Source: GCA-1730015 sp964583825
GTDB taxonomy: Bacteria; Pseudomonadota; Gammaproteobacteria; Granulosicoccales; Granulosicoccaceae
NCBI GenBank assembly: GCA_964583825.1
Contig: CAZOXM010000048.1
Coordinates: 1-37,523, forward strand
Direction: 5' to 3'
Length of the DNA stretch: 37,523 bases
The notes under the pieces are model-generated. The model saw nothing but the letters and a program-made list of their open reading frames with translations, ran no database searches and had not been told where the DNA came from. Positions within the stretch are counted from its first letter, which is position 1; every line of letters starts with the position of its first letter. This document shows, in pieces, positions 17,091-25,076 of the stretch. A program made the translations under genes and the position numbers.

Positions 17091-18116
17091 ATGACAACTG
17101 CTTTTCCTTTTTCTGCATTGGTCGGACAGGAAGCGGTCAAGCTTTCATTAATGATTTCCGCTGTTGATCCGGGTGTCGGCGGAGTACTGATTCTCGGAGA
17201 TCGCGGTACCGGCAAGTCGACAGCTATTCGCGCACTTGCCTCATTGTTGCCGCCGATGCAGTCCATCGACGGCTGCGCCTATCATCGCGCGCCGGACGAG
17301 TTCCCGGACTGTGATTGTGAGGCCTGCAGTCGCGGCACAGCAGACGTGGCATCGCGTGCTGTTCCGGTCGTGGACATGCCACTGGGGGTGACTGAGGACC
17401 GGGTAGTGGGTGCCTTCGATATCGAACATGCACTGAATACCGGAGAAAAGCGCTTTCAGCCCGGCTTACTGGCCGATGCGCACCGCGGATTCCTGTATGT
17501 CGATGAAGTCAATTTGCTTGAGGATCACATCGTCGATGTGTTGCTGGATGTTGCCGCCTCGGGGGTGAATGTTGTCGAGCGGGACGGTATCAGTGCCCGG
17601 CATCCTGCCAGGTTTGTACTGATCGGCAGCGGCAATCCGGAAGAGGGCGAGCTGCGGCCACAGTTGCTTGATCGTTTCGGGCTGAGTGTTGAAGTGCACA
17701 CCCCGACCGATGTCGAGGAGCGCATGCAGGTGGTGATGCGACGCGGCGAGTTTGACCTCGACCCGCAGCGATTCGTTGAGCAGTGGCAGCAGCAGGAAGC
17801 GAAAGTGCGCCGCAGAATCGTCAGCGCCCGCAAAGGACTGGCACAGGTGGATATTTCTGATGACATGCGGGAGACCGTATCCAGGCTGTGTATTGAGCTC
17901 AATACCGATGGCTTGCGCGGTGATTTGACATTGCTGCGGGCGGCGCGAGCGGCGGCAGCTTTGCAGGGGGCACCCGCTGTCGCGCAGACGCACATCGTGC
18001 AGGTTGCCTCCATGGCACTTTGTCACCGGTTGCGGCGTGACCCGCTTGATGACGTGGGTTCCGTGGTGCGCATCGAACGGGTGTTGTCTGCCGTCTTTGA
18101 TGCCGACGCCGCCTGA
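17091..18116 (+). CDS. bchI: Magnesium chelatase AAA+ subunit BchI
   Basis: ATPase ring of Mg chelatase that drives Mg insertion by BchH. Walker A GDRGTGKST is at residues 36-44 and Walker B GFLYVDEVNLL near 134-144. An arginine-finger/sensor region around LIGSGNPEEGELRPQLLDRF follows. A CxC-x2-C cluster (Cys75, Cys77, Cys80) lies in the loop after Walker A. The 341-residue length is typical. AGGAG lies 6 bp upstream of the ATG. The stop overlaps bchD by 1 bp. Confidence 0.97.
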   Translation: MTTAFPFSALVGQEAVKLSLMISAVDPGVGGVLILGDRGTGKSTAIRALASLLPPMQSIDGCAYHRAPDEFPDCDCEACSRGTADVASRAVPVVDMPLGVTEDRVVGAFDIEHALNTGEKRFQPGLLADAHRGFLYVDEVNLLEDHIVDVLLDVAASGVNVVERDGISARHPARFVLIGSGNPEEGELRPQLLDRFGLSVEVHTPTDVEERMQVVMRRGEFDLDPQRFVEQWQQQEAKVRRRIVSARKGLAQVDISDDMRETVSRLCIELNTDGLRGDLTLLRAARAAAALQGAPAVAQTHIVQVASMALCHRLRRDPLDDVGSVVRIERVLSAVFDADAA

Positions 18117-19975
18117 TGAACTTTACGCCAGCCACGCTACCTGTGCAGCAACAGATCGCTCTGTTGCTCGCGCTGCACGGGCATCGTCTCGGTGGTGTGC
18201 TGGTGTTATGTCGGGAAGACCCGCGTGCTGCCGGGCTCTGGGCAGCGCAAGTCGCCGAATGGCGTTCGCGCATCGATTCAACACCGGCGGTGGTACGCGC
18301 CCCGGTGCACTGCGGGATCGAATCGATGCTGGGTGGAGTCGACGTGCTGCAAACCGTACTGAGCGGTCGCCGGATGCATGCGCCGGGCGTACTCGCGCGC
18401 ACCGGTGACGGTTTGTTGTTGCTGCCGCTGACTGAGCTGCAGCCGACCGATTCGTTGCGCGGCGTTTGCAATGCGCTCGATCAGGCAGCGACACACACCG
18501 ACACAAAGCCTCCGTGTGTGATCGCAATGTCCAGTGCAGACACAGTAGCTGAAATACACAGTGGTGATCGGGCGATTGATCCGGCACTGCAGGACAGACT
18601 CGCCTTTTGTTTGCCGATCACAGCGCCATCTGATGTGGATGTGGCAGCACCGTTCGAATTAAGCGACGCGAATATCACCGCGGATATCACGGCAGCGCTG
18701 CAACAAGCTGCCGTGCGGTGGCGCGATGTTGTACTGTCGGACGAATCCGCCAGGCGGCTGTGTGTGTTTGCCGATGAACTCGGCATCACATCGACCAGGT
18801 CGATGTTGTTCTGTGCACTGACCGCGCGCAGCCTGGCTGCATTTGCGCAGAGATCGGTGGTGGACGATGACGACCTCGATCATGCGATGGCCCTGTGTTT
18901 CGGATGGCGTGCGCAGGTATTGCCGGCCGAGTCGACCTCGGAACACGCTCCCACCTTTGATGATAATGCGGACGCGTCTCCGGAGCACCACAGTGCGCCA
19001 CCGCCGGACCCGCCACCCGAGTTGGAACCATCCGATACCGGGCCGGCACCGTCTTCAGACAGCGCCGCTATGGACTCTATGGAACCAATCCAGTCTGCCA
19101 GTCTGCCGCCGCAGCTGCTGGCTTCGCTGCAGGCAGTATCGAAAGTCGACCCCGCACTGCAGGGACGCACCGGGCGCAGTGGACAGCTGCGACATTCGAG
19201 CCGGCGGGGACGCTGTATCGGCACCATGCGTTTCCAGTCCGGACGCGGCCACAAAGTGCACTTGCTTGCCACGCTGTCAGCGGCAGCGCCCTGGCAGCCG
19301 CATCGCAAACGCAAACATCCCGGTGCCGGCAACAGACCCATTATCGAGCCACAGGATATGCGTGCCGGACGGTTTAAGCAGGCGGCACAAACGGTTGTGA
19401 TTTTTGCGGTGGATGCCTCCGGTTCTGCAGCCCGCGAGAGACTGGCAGAAGCCCGAGGCGCGGTCGAGTTGCTGTTGTCCGAATGCTACGTGCGGCGCGA
19501 TGAAGTCGCGTTGATAGTGTTTCAGGGAGCAACCGCCAGTCTGATGCTGCCACCGACCCGTTCGCTGGTGGCGGCGCGGCGCAAGTTAACGCAACTGCCA
19601 GCCGGCGGCGGTACACCGCTGGCCTCGGCGCTGGAACTGACCGCAACGCTGGCTGCGGATGTAACAAGAAGCGGCAACACGCCGCTGTTGTGTCTGCTGA
19701 CAGATGGTCGGGCCAATGTTGATCGCGACGGTATCGGCGGTCGCGAACGTGCGATGGCGCAGGCGATCGAGTCGGCAGGGCGGCTCGGCCACAGCGGCCT
19801 GCGCGCACTGGTAATCGACATTGCCCGGCGTGCCGGTGCGGTGACTCGTCAGTTAGCCGGGGCGATGCATGCCGACTACATCGCTCTGCCGCGCGCCGAC
19901 GCAAAAAGTATTAATCGTGCGGTCAGTGACGTCCTGCCCTCTGCCAGCCGCCGCGACCGGACCCGTGCCGCGTGA
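18116..19975 (+). CDS. bchD: Magnesium chelatase subunit BchD
   Basis: Platform subunit that docks BchI to BchH. The N-terminal AAA-like half (about 1-260) has lost a recognisable Walker A. An acidic proline-rich linker (about 285-320) follows. The C-terminal VWA/integrin-I domain begins near residue 425 with a MIDAS motif DASGSAARE, then TDGRANVDRDGIGG. Length 619 aa, within the family range. The start overlaps bchI (TGATG), and the stop overlaps the bchO GTG by 4 bp. Confidence 0.95.
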   Translation: MNFTPATLPVQQQIALLLALHGHRLGGVLVLCREDPRAAGLWAAQVAEWRSRIDSTPAVVRAPVHCGIESMLGGVDVLQTVLSGRRMHAPGVLARTGDGLLLLPLTELQPTDSLRGVCNALDQAATHTDTKPPCVIAMSSADTVAEIHSGDRAIDPALQDRLAFCLPITAPSDVDVAAPFELSDANITADITAALQQAAVRWRDVVLSDESARRLCVFADELGITSTRSMLFCALTARSLAAFAQRSVVDDDDLDHAMALCFGWRAQVLPAESTSEHAPTFDDNADASPEHHSAPPPDPPPELEPSDTGPAPSSDSAAMDSMEPIQSASLPPQLLASLQAVSKVDPALQGRTGRSGQLRHSSRRGRCIGTMRFQSGRGHKVHLLATLSAAAPWQPHRKRKHPGAGNRPIIEPQDMRAGRFKQAAQTVVIFAVDASGSAARERLAEARGAVELLLSECYVRRDEVALIVFQGATASLMLPPTRSLVAARRKLTQLPAGGGTPLASALELTATLAADVTRSGNTPLLCLLTDGRANVDRDGIGGRERAMAQAIESAGRLGHSGLRALVIDIARRAGAVTRQLAGAMHADYIALPRADAKSINRAVSDVLPSASRRDRTRAA

Positions 19976-20742
19976 GCGCTGCGAAGATCGAAACACCGGA
20001 CGCTAACTGGCCGCTGGCGCAGTATAGCCGCAGGGTACAGTGCGGCAGCCTCTGCTGGCATGTGCAGGTGCTCGGCGCCGGGCCTGTGGTGGTGCTGATC
20101 CATGGTACCGGTGCCTCGACGCACTCGTGGCGCGATGTCGCCATCAATCTCAGTCGGGATTATCAGGTGGTGATGTTCGACTTGCCGGGTCACGGATTTA
20201 CCACCGGTGCGACCCGCAACCAGATGTCACTGCCGGGGATGAGTCAGTCCATTGCAACCTTGCTGGACGCGCTGGCNNNNNNNNNNNNNNNNNNNNNNNN
20301 NNNNNNNNNNNNNNNNNNNNNNNNNNNNNNNNNNNNNNNNNNNNNNNNNNNNNNNNNNNNNNNNNNNNNNNNNNNNCGACTGAATCGAGAGGGGGTCACC
20401 TTTTACGGACAGTTATTGCGCCGAAAAACGCATGTGGCGGGTGCATTGAGCATGATGGCGCACTGGGATCTGCGGCCCCTGTGGCAGCGATTGCCGGGGC
20501 TTGAAACACCTCTGCTGCTGTTGGTGGCCTCGCAGGATCAGACCGTCCTGCCCAGGCACGGCAGCACGGCGAACAGGCGCATCGCGAGCGCATCGTTTCG
20601 ATGGCTGCCCGAGCTTGGGCATCTGGCTCATGAAGAAAACCCGGACCTCACCTGTCGCGAGTTGCGTCGCTTCTTTGAGGCCGGTGTGCCCAATACGTTG
20701 TCATCAACCTCAACCAGTGAAAGCGCGGGAGTCTCTCTGTGA
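19972..20742 (+). CDS. bchO: BchO alpha/beta hydrolase (contains an assembly gap)
   Basis: Putative Mg chelatase accessory protein of the alpha/beta-hydrolase fold, always found beside bchD; no reaction is firmly established. The N-terminal part shows the oxyanion region VVLIHGTGASTHSWRDVA and the strand QVVMFDLPGHGFT. The C-terminal part shows HVAGALSMMAHWDLRPLW, a strand with ASQDQTVLP (acid position) and PELGHLAHEENP (His position). The nucleophile-elbow region is hidden under 100 N. The frame happens to stay open across the gap as written, but the true length is probably longer. The GTG start overlaps bchD by 4 bp and the stop overlaps crtB by 4 bp. Confidence 0.88.
   Translation: MSAAKIETPDANWPLAQYSRRVQCGSLCWHVQVLGAGPVVVLIHGTGASTHSWRDVAINLSRDYQVVMFDLPGHGFTTGATRNQMSLPGMSQSIATLLDALXXXXXXXXXXXXXXXXXXXXXXXXXXXXXXXXXXRLNREGVTFYGQLLRRKTHVAGALSMMAHWDLRPLWQRLPGLETPLLLLVASQDQTVLPRHGSTANRRIASASFRWLPELGHLAHEENPDLTCRELRRFFEAGVPNTLSSTSTSESAGVSL
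20277..20376. other. Assembly gap (100 N)
   Basis: Exactly 100 undetermined bases, the conventional placeholder for a scaffold join of unknown size. It falls inside bchO. Family length suggests that more than the roughly 34 residues implied are missing. Confidence 0.98.
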
Positions 20743-21956
20743 CACAGGTATATGCGGTCAACCCCGCACCGAATGAGCAGCGTTTACAAATTCGGGATCA
20801 CCGCCGCCGTGCGCGACAACTGGCGGGCGATGATCTGCAGCACTGTCGGCGCAGACTGCATCATGGATCAAAATCGTTTCTCGCTGCCAGTCATCTGCTA
20901 CCGACACAAATGCGCAACGCGGCCACGGCGCTGTATGCGTTTTGTCGTGAAGCGGATGATCTGATCGATCTGGGTACCGACGCCGAAGCGTCGCTGGCGA
21001 TGGTGCGGGCGCGCGTTGACGAGATCTTCACCGACGCGCCGCTGAGCGCGCCGGCCGACCGTGCACTGCGTGCAGTGGCCCGACACTACAGCCTGCCCCG
21101 ACCACTACTGGATGCCCTGATAGAGGGGTTTGCCTGGGACACATCGCAGCGCAGTTATCACACCCTCGATGAAGTGGAAGACTATGCGGCGCGTGTGGCG
21201 GGCACCGTGGGCGCGATGATGTCCGTACTAATGGGTGCACGTGATCCCGCTGTGCTGGCGCGGGCCTGTGATCTTGGAGTGGCCATGCAACTAACGAATA
21301 TTTGCCGCGACGTCGGTGAAGATGCGAGGGCAGGGCGTTGTTACCTGCCACAGGACTGGCTGGCGAGCGAGGGCGTGGCGGTTGATCAACTGCTCGAGCC
21401 TGCCAGCGCAGCCGGTATTCGACGCGTGGTTGACCGTCTGCTTGGCAGAGCAGCGACACTGTATCGACGAGCTGACACGGGCATCGCTATGTTGCCGCTC
21501 AATTGTCAGCGAGGTATTCGAATGGCGCGACATCTCTATGCTGCAATCGGTGATGAGATCAGCCGGCAGGACAGCTATCGGGTGGAGCACCGGGCGTTTG
21601 TACCGGCCAAACGTAAACTTGCGCTGTTGGCCAGACACTGGCTGCCACAGTCGGCCGGTGAGCGGCACCTGCTCCACGCAGCCCCGCTCGACAGTACCGC
21701 CTGGCTGGTGGATGCCGTGCAGGCGGTTACCCCTGCGCGTCCGATTGAGGTTACCCGCGGTCTGATGCAGCCCGCGTCAGGCACGCGCAACGAGTTGCTC
21801 ACCACACTGCAGGTGATTGACCGGCTCGAACATGCAAAACGCAACCGTTTACAGGTCGGCAGTGGCAAGTTGCCCCTGCACTACGCGCAGGCAATGCGGG
21901 TGGCAGAGTCGGACAACCATCCGGTGGGAGCCGGCAGTGCCGCTGGGTCTGGTTGA
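20739..21956 (+). CDS. crtB: Phytoene synthase CrtB
   Basis: Condenses two geranylgeranyl diphosphates head-to-head to phytoene, the first committed carotenoid step. The 405-residue protein has the squalene/phytoene synthase pattern: HHGSKSFLAASHLLP, then the first aspartate-rich motif in CREADDLIDLGTD. The second motif lies in TNICRDVGEDARAGRCYLP. The C-terminal 80 residues beyond the catalytic domain are longer than in short CrtB forms but usual in PGC-encoded ones. The start is GTG overlapping the bchO stop (GTGA). Confidence 0.93.
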   Translation: MTQVYAVNPAPNEQRLQIRDHRRRARQLAGDDLQHCRRRLHHGSKSFLAASHLLPTQMRNAATALYAFCREADDLIDLGTDAEASLAMVRARVDEIFTDAPLSAPADRALRAVARHYSLPRPLLDALIEGFAWDTSQRSYHTLDEVEDYAARVAGTVGAMMSVLMGARDPAVLARACDLGVAMQLTNICRDVGEDARAGRCYLPQDWLASEGVAVDQLLEPASAAGIRRVVDRLLGRAATLYRRADTGIAMLPLNCQRGIRMARHLYAAIGDEISRQDSYRVEHRAFVPAKRKLALLARHWLPQSAGERHLLHAAPLDSTAWLVDAVQAVTPARPIEVTRGLMQPASGTRNELLTTLQVIDRLEHAKRNRLQVGSGKLPLHYAQAMRVAESDNHPVGAGSAAGSG

Positions 21957-22062
21957 GGTTATTCTGATATTCGGTGCGGTCCTGATCTGGACGTGGATTG
22001 AATATCGAAAGGCGGATCGGCTGGCACGACGACACCGCAAGCGCCCGGACGACGAGGATTAA
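21937..22062 (+). CDS. Small single-span membrane protein, unrecognised
   Basis: A 41-codon reading frame starting with GTG after a GGTGGGAG stretch. It encodes a hydrophobic helix (about residues 4-20, VEVILIFGAVLIWTWIEY) followed by a very basic then acidic tail (ADRLARRHRKRPDDED). It overlaps the end of crtB by 20 bp and meets the convergent crtC stop (4-bp overlap). This composition, one helix with a positive cytoplasmic tail, is what a real small membrane protein looks like, and the coupling to crtB supports translation. I do not recognise a family. It could still be a chance frame. Confidence 0.5.
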   Translation: MPLGLVEVILIFGAVLIWTWIEYRKADRLARRHRKRPDDED

Positions 22063-23078
22063 ACGCGACCTGTGCGCCGCGCGCCGACTTTGTGCCACGG
22101 GTAGCGCGGCATACGACAGTGCAGCATGGCCTGCACGACAGACTGCCTGAACCGATTGAGCGATACACTTTCGTGGATACTGGTTATGTCCGGTTCATGT
22201 CGATTCGCTGCGATCACAGACCGGCTGTAGAACGGTGTGTCCTCGAGTGTTTTTATCACTGCCGCACTGCCGGTTTTACTTCTCGCGTGTCGCGGCATTC
22301 GCCAGCCGGTTTTTTTCAGCGTTTGCCACTGGCCGGCTTGCTGTGGACTGACAATGCCGTGTTGGTCGATGCTAATCGCCAGACTGTCATCCGGCTGAGC
22401 GTCGAGTGGCGTACCGCGATGCAGCACATCATAGTGGATGCTGGTGGTGGTGCGCTGGTGGTGTTGTCTCGACCAGCACCAGTAATCGATATCCTGCTCC
22501 AGTGGTCGCGTGCCGCGGTTCAAATCGACATAGGCTCGACCGCGCCATGATTGGCGGGGTTGTTCCAGTGTCACCTGGATCGCGCTGTCCGGTGATACCG
22601 GCCACCACACATGTTCCTTATTCGGATGCAGGTAATATTGCTTTGGCTGCGCCTTCATAGTGATTTCGATGGTGCCCCGGACCGATGCGGGTATGGGCGC
22701 CGCTTTTTCATTGATATTGATTCGCACCGTGCCCTGTCCGGACGCTGATCCGGTATAGCTCAGGCGGCTCGGTCCAACCACAAAGTGTTCGGCAGCTGTG
22801 CTGATAACCTGTGCCGGGCGTTCCGTCATGCACCAGCGGCCCGGCTGATTCCCATAAAGAGCGATATTCAGTGCGCAGTGATTGTACGGGTCTGCGTTAC
22901 CGCGCTGTCTGGCTCTTTTGTAGTAGGGCGAAAATACACTGCCGACGAATGCAATGATTGTCATCATCTTTTGGTGATCTTCGCTGATGGCATCGATGTA
23001 CCACCAGCAGTAGCCACCCGGTGGCACCGGCTGATTAAACTGCGGATAGCGGGTATCCGGATTGGGAATTTCCTGCAT
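22059..23078 (-). CDS. crtC: Hydroxyneurosporene/acyclic carotenoid 1,2-hydratase CrtC
   Basis: Adds water across the terminal 1,2 double bond of acyclic carotenoids in the spheroidene and spirilloxanthin branches. The 339-residue protein shows family motifs GGYCWWYIDAISEDHQK, IIAFVGSVFSPYY, DPYNHCALNIALYG and GRWCMTER, with WWPVSPD and RGRAYVDLNRGTRPLE later. The ATG is chosen because homologous sequence begins at once; the frame stays open further upstream into dxs. It lies 13 bp behind dxs on the same strand, probably one transcript. CrtD and CrtF, the usual partners, are not in the window. Confidence 0.93.
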   Translation of the reverse strand: MQEIPNPDTRYPQFNQPVPPGGYCWWYIDAISEDHQKMMTIIAFVGSVFSPYYKRARQRGNADPYNHCALNIALYGNQPGRWCMTERPAQVISTAAEHFVVGPSRLSYTGSASGQGTVRININEKAAPIPASVRGTIEITMKAQPKQYYLHPNKEHVWWPVSPDSAIQVTLEQPRQSWRGRAYVDLNRGTRPLEQDIDYWCWSRQHHQRTTTSIHYDVLHRGTPLDAQPDDSLAISIDQHGIVSPQQAGQWQTLKKTGWRMPRHARSKTGSAAVIKTLEDTPFYSRSVIAANRHEPDITSIHESVSLNRFRQSVVQAMLHCRMPRYPWHKVGARRTGRV

Positions 23079-23091
23079 GGTGTGGCGTGCG

Positions 23092-24972
23092 CTAGTGTGT
23101 TTTTTCCAGCAGCTTGAGCAGCAGGGTGGCCTGGCCGGTGTCTGATCGGTTGTGTTGCAGTGACTGGCGCAGATAGTCACCGATTTGGGTGCACACGCCG
23201 TCACTGTCGAGTCCGAGCTCAGTCAGCAGCTGAGACTGTGTGCCGTGCTCGATAAACTCATCCGGGTAGCCCAGGTTCAGCGTTGGTACCTGCAGATGAA
23301 GTCGTTGCATTGCCTCGTTTACGGCGCTTCCCGCACCGCCTGCGATAGCGTTGTTTTCGAGTGTTACGAACAGCGAGTGTGTCTTTGCCAGTTGTTGCAG
23401 CACTTGTGTATCCAGCGGTTTGACAAAGCGCATATTCACCACTGTTGCATTCATGGTCTCAGCCGCTTCGAGTGCAGTTTGCAGTGCCCCGCCAAACGAC
23501 AGAATAGCCACCTCGCGGCCGCTGCGTACCTGCTCGGCAACGCCAATTGGCAAAGTTTCAAGATGGCGTGCCGGCTGAGTGCCGGGGCCCTGACCGCGCT
23601 CGTAGCGAACCGCGGCGGGTCCGTCGTGTTGCAGTCCTGTCTGCAGCATGAGACGACACTCACGTTCATTCGCTGGCGCCATCAGACAAAGGTTTGGTAT
23701 GCACCGCAGATAACTCATATCAAAGCTGCCGTGATGAGTCGCGCCGTCAGCCCCGACCACACCCGCTCGATCAATGGCAAATAAGACATCGAGATTCTGC
23801 AATGCCACATCATGGATGAACTGATCGTAAGCGCGTTGCAAAAAGGAGGAATAGATTGCGACGACTGGCTTCTTCTGCTGGCAGGCAAGCCCTGCGGCAA
23901 AGGTGACCGCGTGTTGTTCTGCAATGCCGACATCGTGATATCTGTCCGGATACTGCTTTTCAAATTCGACCAGCCCCGAACCCTCGCGCATCGCCGGTGT
24001 AATGGCGACAAGTCGATCGTCCTCAGCTGCCGCATCGCACACCCAGTCGCTAAACACTTTGGTGTAGGTCAGCGGTTTTTTGCGACGTGTTTTCACTACC
24101 CCCTGTTGCGGATCGAACGGCGCCACCGCGTGATAAGCGACCGGGTCTTTTTCTGCAGGTACGTAGCCAAATCCCTTCGTGGTTTTTACATGCAGGATCT
24201 GCACGCCACTGCGTGCTTTGGCCTGTCCAAGTTCGTGAATCAGCGTCTGCACGTTGTGACCGTCCACAGGGCCGCGGTATTGACAGCCAAGGGATGAAAA
24301 AAACCTTCCCGGCTGACTGGTTTGCGAGAGTGCGCCGACATTAGGCGAAATAGACATTGAGTTGTCGTTGAGCACAATCAGCAGCCGCTGATCAGTAGCG
24401 CCGGCGTGATTCAGTGCCTCGAACGCCATTCCCTCGGTTAGCGCACCGTCACCGATGACACACACAACGTCGCTCGTGTCATTGCGCATGGCCATACCGA
24501 GTGCGGCACTGATTGAAGTGCCCGCGTGTGCAACGCCGAAGGCGTCGTAGGGACTTTCCTCCCGGGTCGGAAATCCGGACAGCCCGTGGTGCTGCCGAAT
24601 GGTGTTCATGCGATGGGCGCGTCCGGTGAGAATCTTGTGTGGATAACACTGGTGGCCAACGTCCCAGATGATCGGATCTTGTGGTGTGTTGTAGACGTAG
24701 TGCAAGGCCACCGTCAGCTCTACCACGCCAAGTCCGGCGGCAAAGTGACCACCACTGCCTGCGACGTTCGCAATGAGCTGCTCGCGCAGGAGATCGCAGA
24801 TCGACGGCATTTGCCCCGGCGGTTGCAGGCGCAGTTCGGATGGATACATCGGCAGTTTTGCGCCGCTGCACGGCGTGGGATCGAGTTCGGCGGGGAACGC
24901 ATCATCGAGCACCAGTAGCTCACACCGGTCGGCCTGATCAACGCCAAAACCATCGATTCGCTGCTCGGTCAT
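23092..24972 (-). CDS. dxs: 1-deoxy-D-xylulose-5-phosphate synthase (internally shortened form)
   Basis: Thiamine-diphosphate enzyme making DXP from pyruvate and glyceraldehyde 3-phosphate, the entry to the MEP isoprenoid pathway. Motifs: GGHFAAGLGVVELTVALHYV, GHQCYPHKILTGR, TPP-binding GDGALTEGMAFEALNHAG, catalytic Glu in GIAEQHAVTFAAGLA, and DRAGVVGADGATHHGSFD. Compared with E. coli Dxs as I remember it, about 40 residues are missing between VGAL and GPVDGH (here residues 216-233), while the N-terminus is about 25 and the C-terminus about 20 longer. Total is 626 aa, near normal. AGAGGA lies 6 bp upstream of the ATG. It is divergent from crtE across a promoter with a perfect PpsR site and is followed by crtC. 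Confidence 0.95.
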   Translation of the reverse strand: MTEQRIDGFGVDQADRCELLVLDDAFPAELDPTPCSGAKLPMYPSELRLQPPGQMPSICDLLREQLIANVAGSGGHFAAGLGVVELTVALHYVYNTPQDPIIWDVGHQCYPHKILTGRAHRMNTIRQHHGLSGFPTREESPYDAFGVAHAGTSISAALGMAMRNDTSDVVCVIGDGALTEGMAFEALNHAGATDQRLLIVLNDNSMSISPNVGALSQTSQPGRFFSSLGCQYRGPVDGHNVQTLIHELGQAKARSGVQILHVKTTKGFGYVPAEKDPVAYHAVAPFDPQQGVVKTRRKKPLTYTKVFSDWVCDAAAEDDRLVAITPAMREGSGLVEFEKQYPDRYHDVGIAEQHAVTFAAGLACQQKKPVVAIYSSFLQRAYDQFIHDVALQNLDVLFAIDRAGVVGADGATHHGSFDMSYLRCIPNLCLMAPANERECRLMLQTGLQHDGPAAVRYERGQGPGTQPARHLETLPIGVAEQVRSGREVAILSFGGALQTALEAAETMNATVVNMRFVKPLDTQVLQQLAKTHSLFVTLENNAIAGGAGSAVNEAMQRLHLQVPTLNLGYPDEFIEHGTQSQLLTELGLDSDGVCTQIGDYLRQSLQHNRSDTGQATLLLKLLEKTH

Positions 24973-24999
24973 GCTGAGTCCTCTGACACTTCAGGCGTG

Positions 25000-25017
25000 T
25001 GTAAATAATAATGGACA
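25000..25017. promoter_or_regulatory. Perfect PpsR operator between dxs and crtE
   Basis: TGT-N12-ACA exactly, with an A/T-rich centre, in the 104-bp divergent intergenic region. Position between dxs and crtE would allow one operator to control both directions. The core is a perfect six-base match, which would occur by chance about once in 4 kb. Confidence 0.65.
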
Positions 25018-25023
25018 TTATTA
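25006..25023. repeat. Perfect palindrome in the dxs-crtE promoter region
   Basis: TAATAATG and CATTATTA flank a 2-bp centre (GA), giving a perfect 8+8 inverted repeat that overlaps the PpsR-type site. It could be an operator for a second dimeric regulator, or simply extend the PpsR site. Confidence 0.6.
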
Positions 25024-25076
25024 ACAGACAATGTCACTTTACACAAATCGAATGCTCAGATGATCGGAGGAAGACG

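Noticed and set aside
25011..25076. ATG 25011 as start of crtE
   Set aside because: It would lie inside the PpsR site/palindrome, lacks a ribosome-binding site, and adds 22 residues not found in CrtE.
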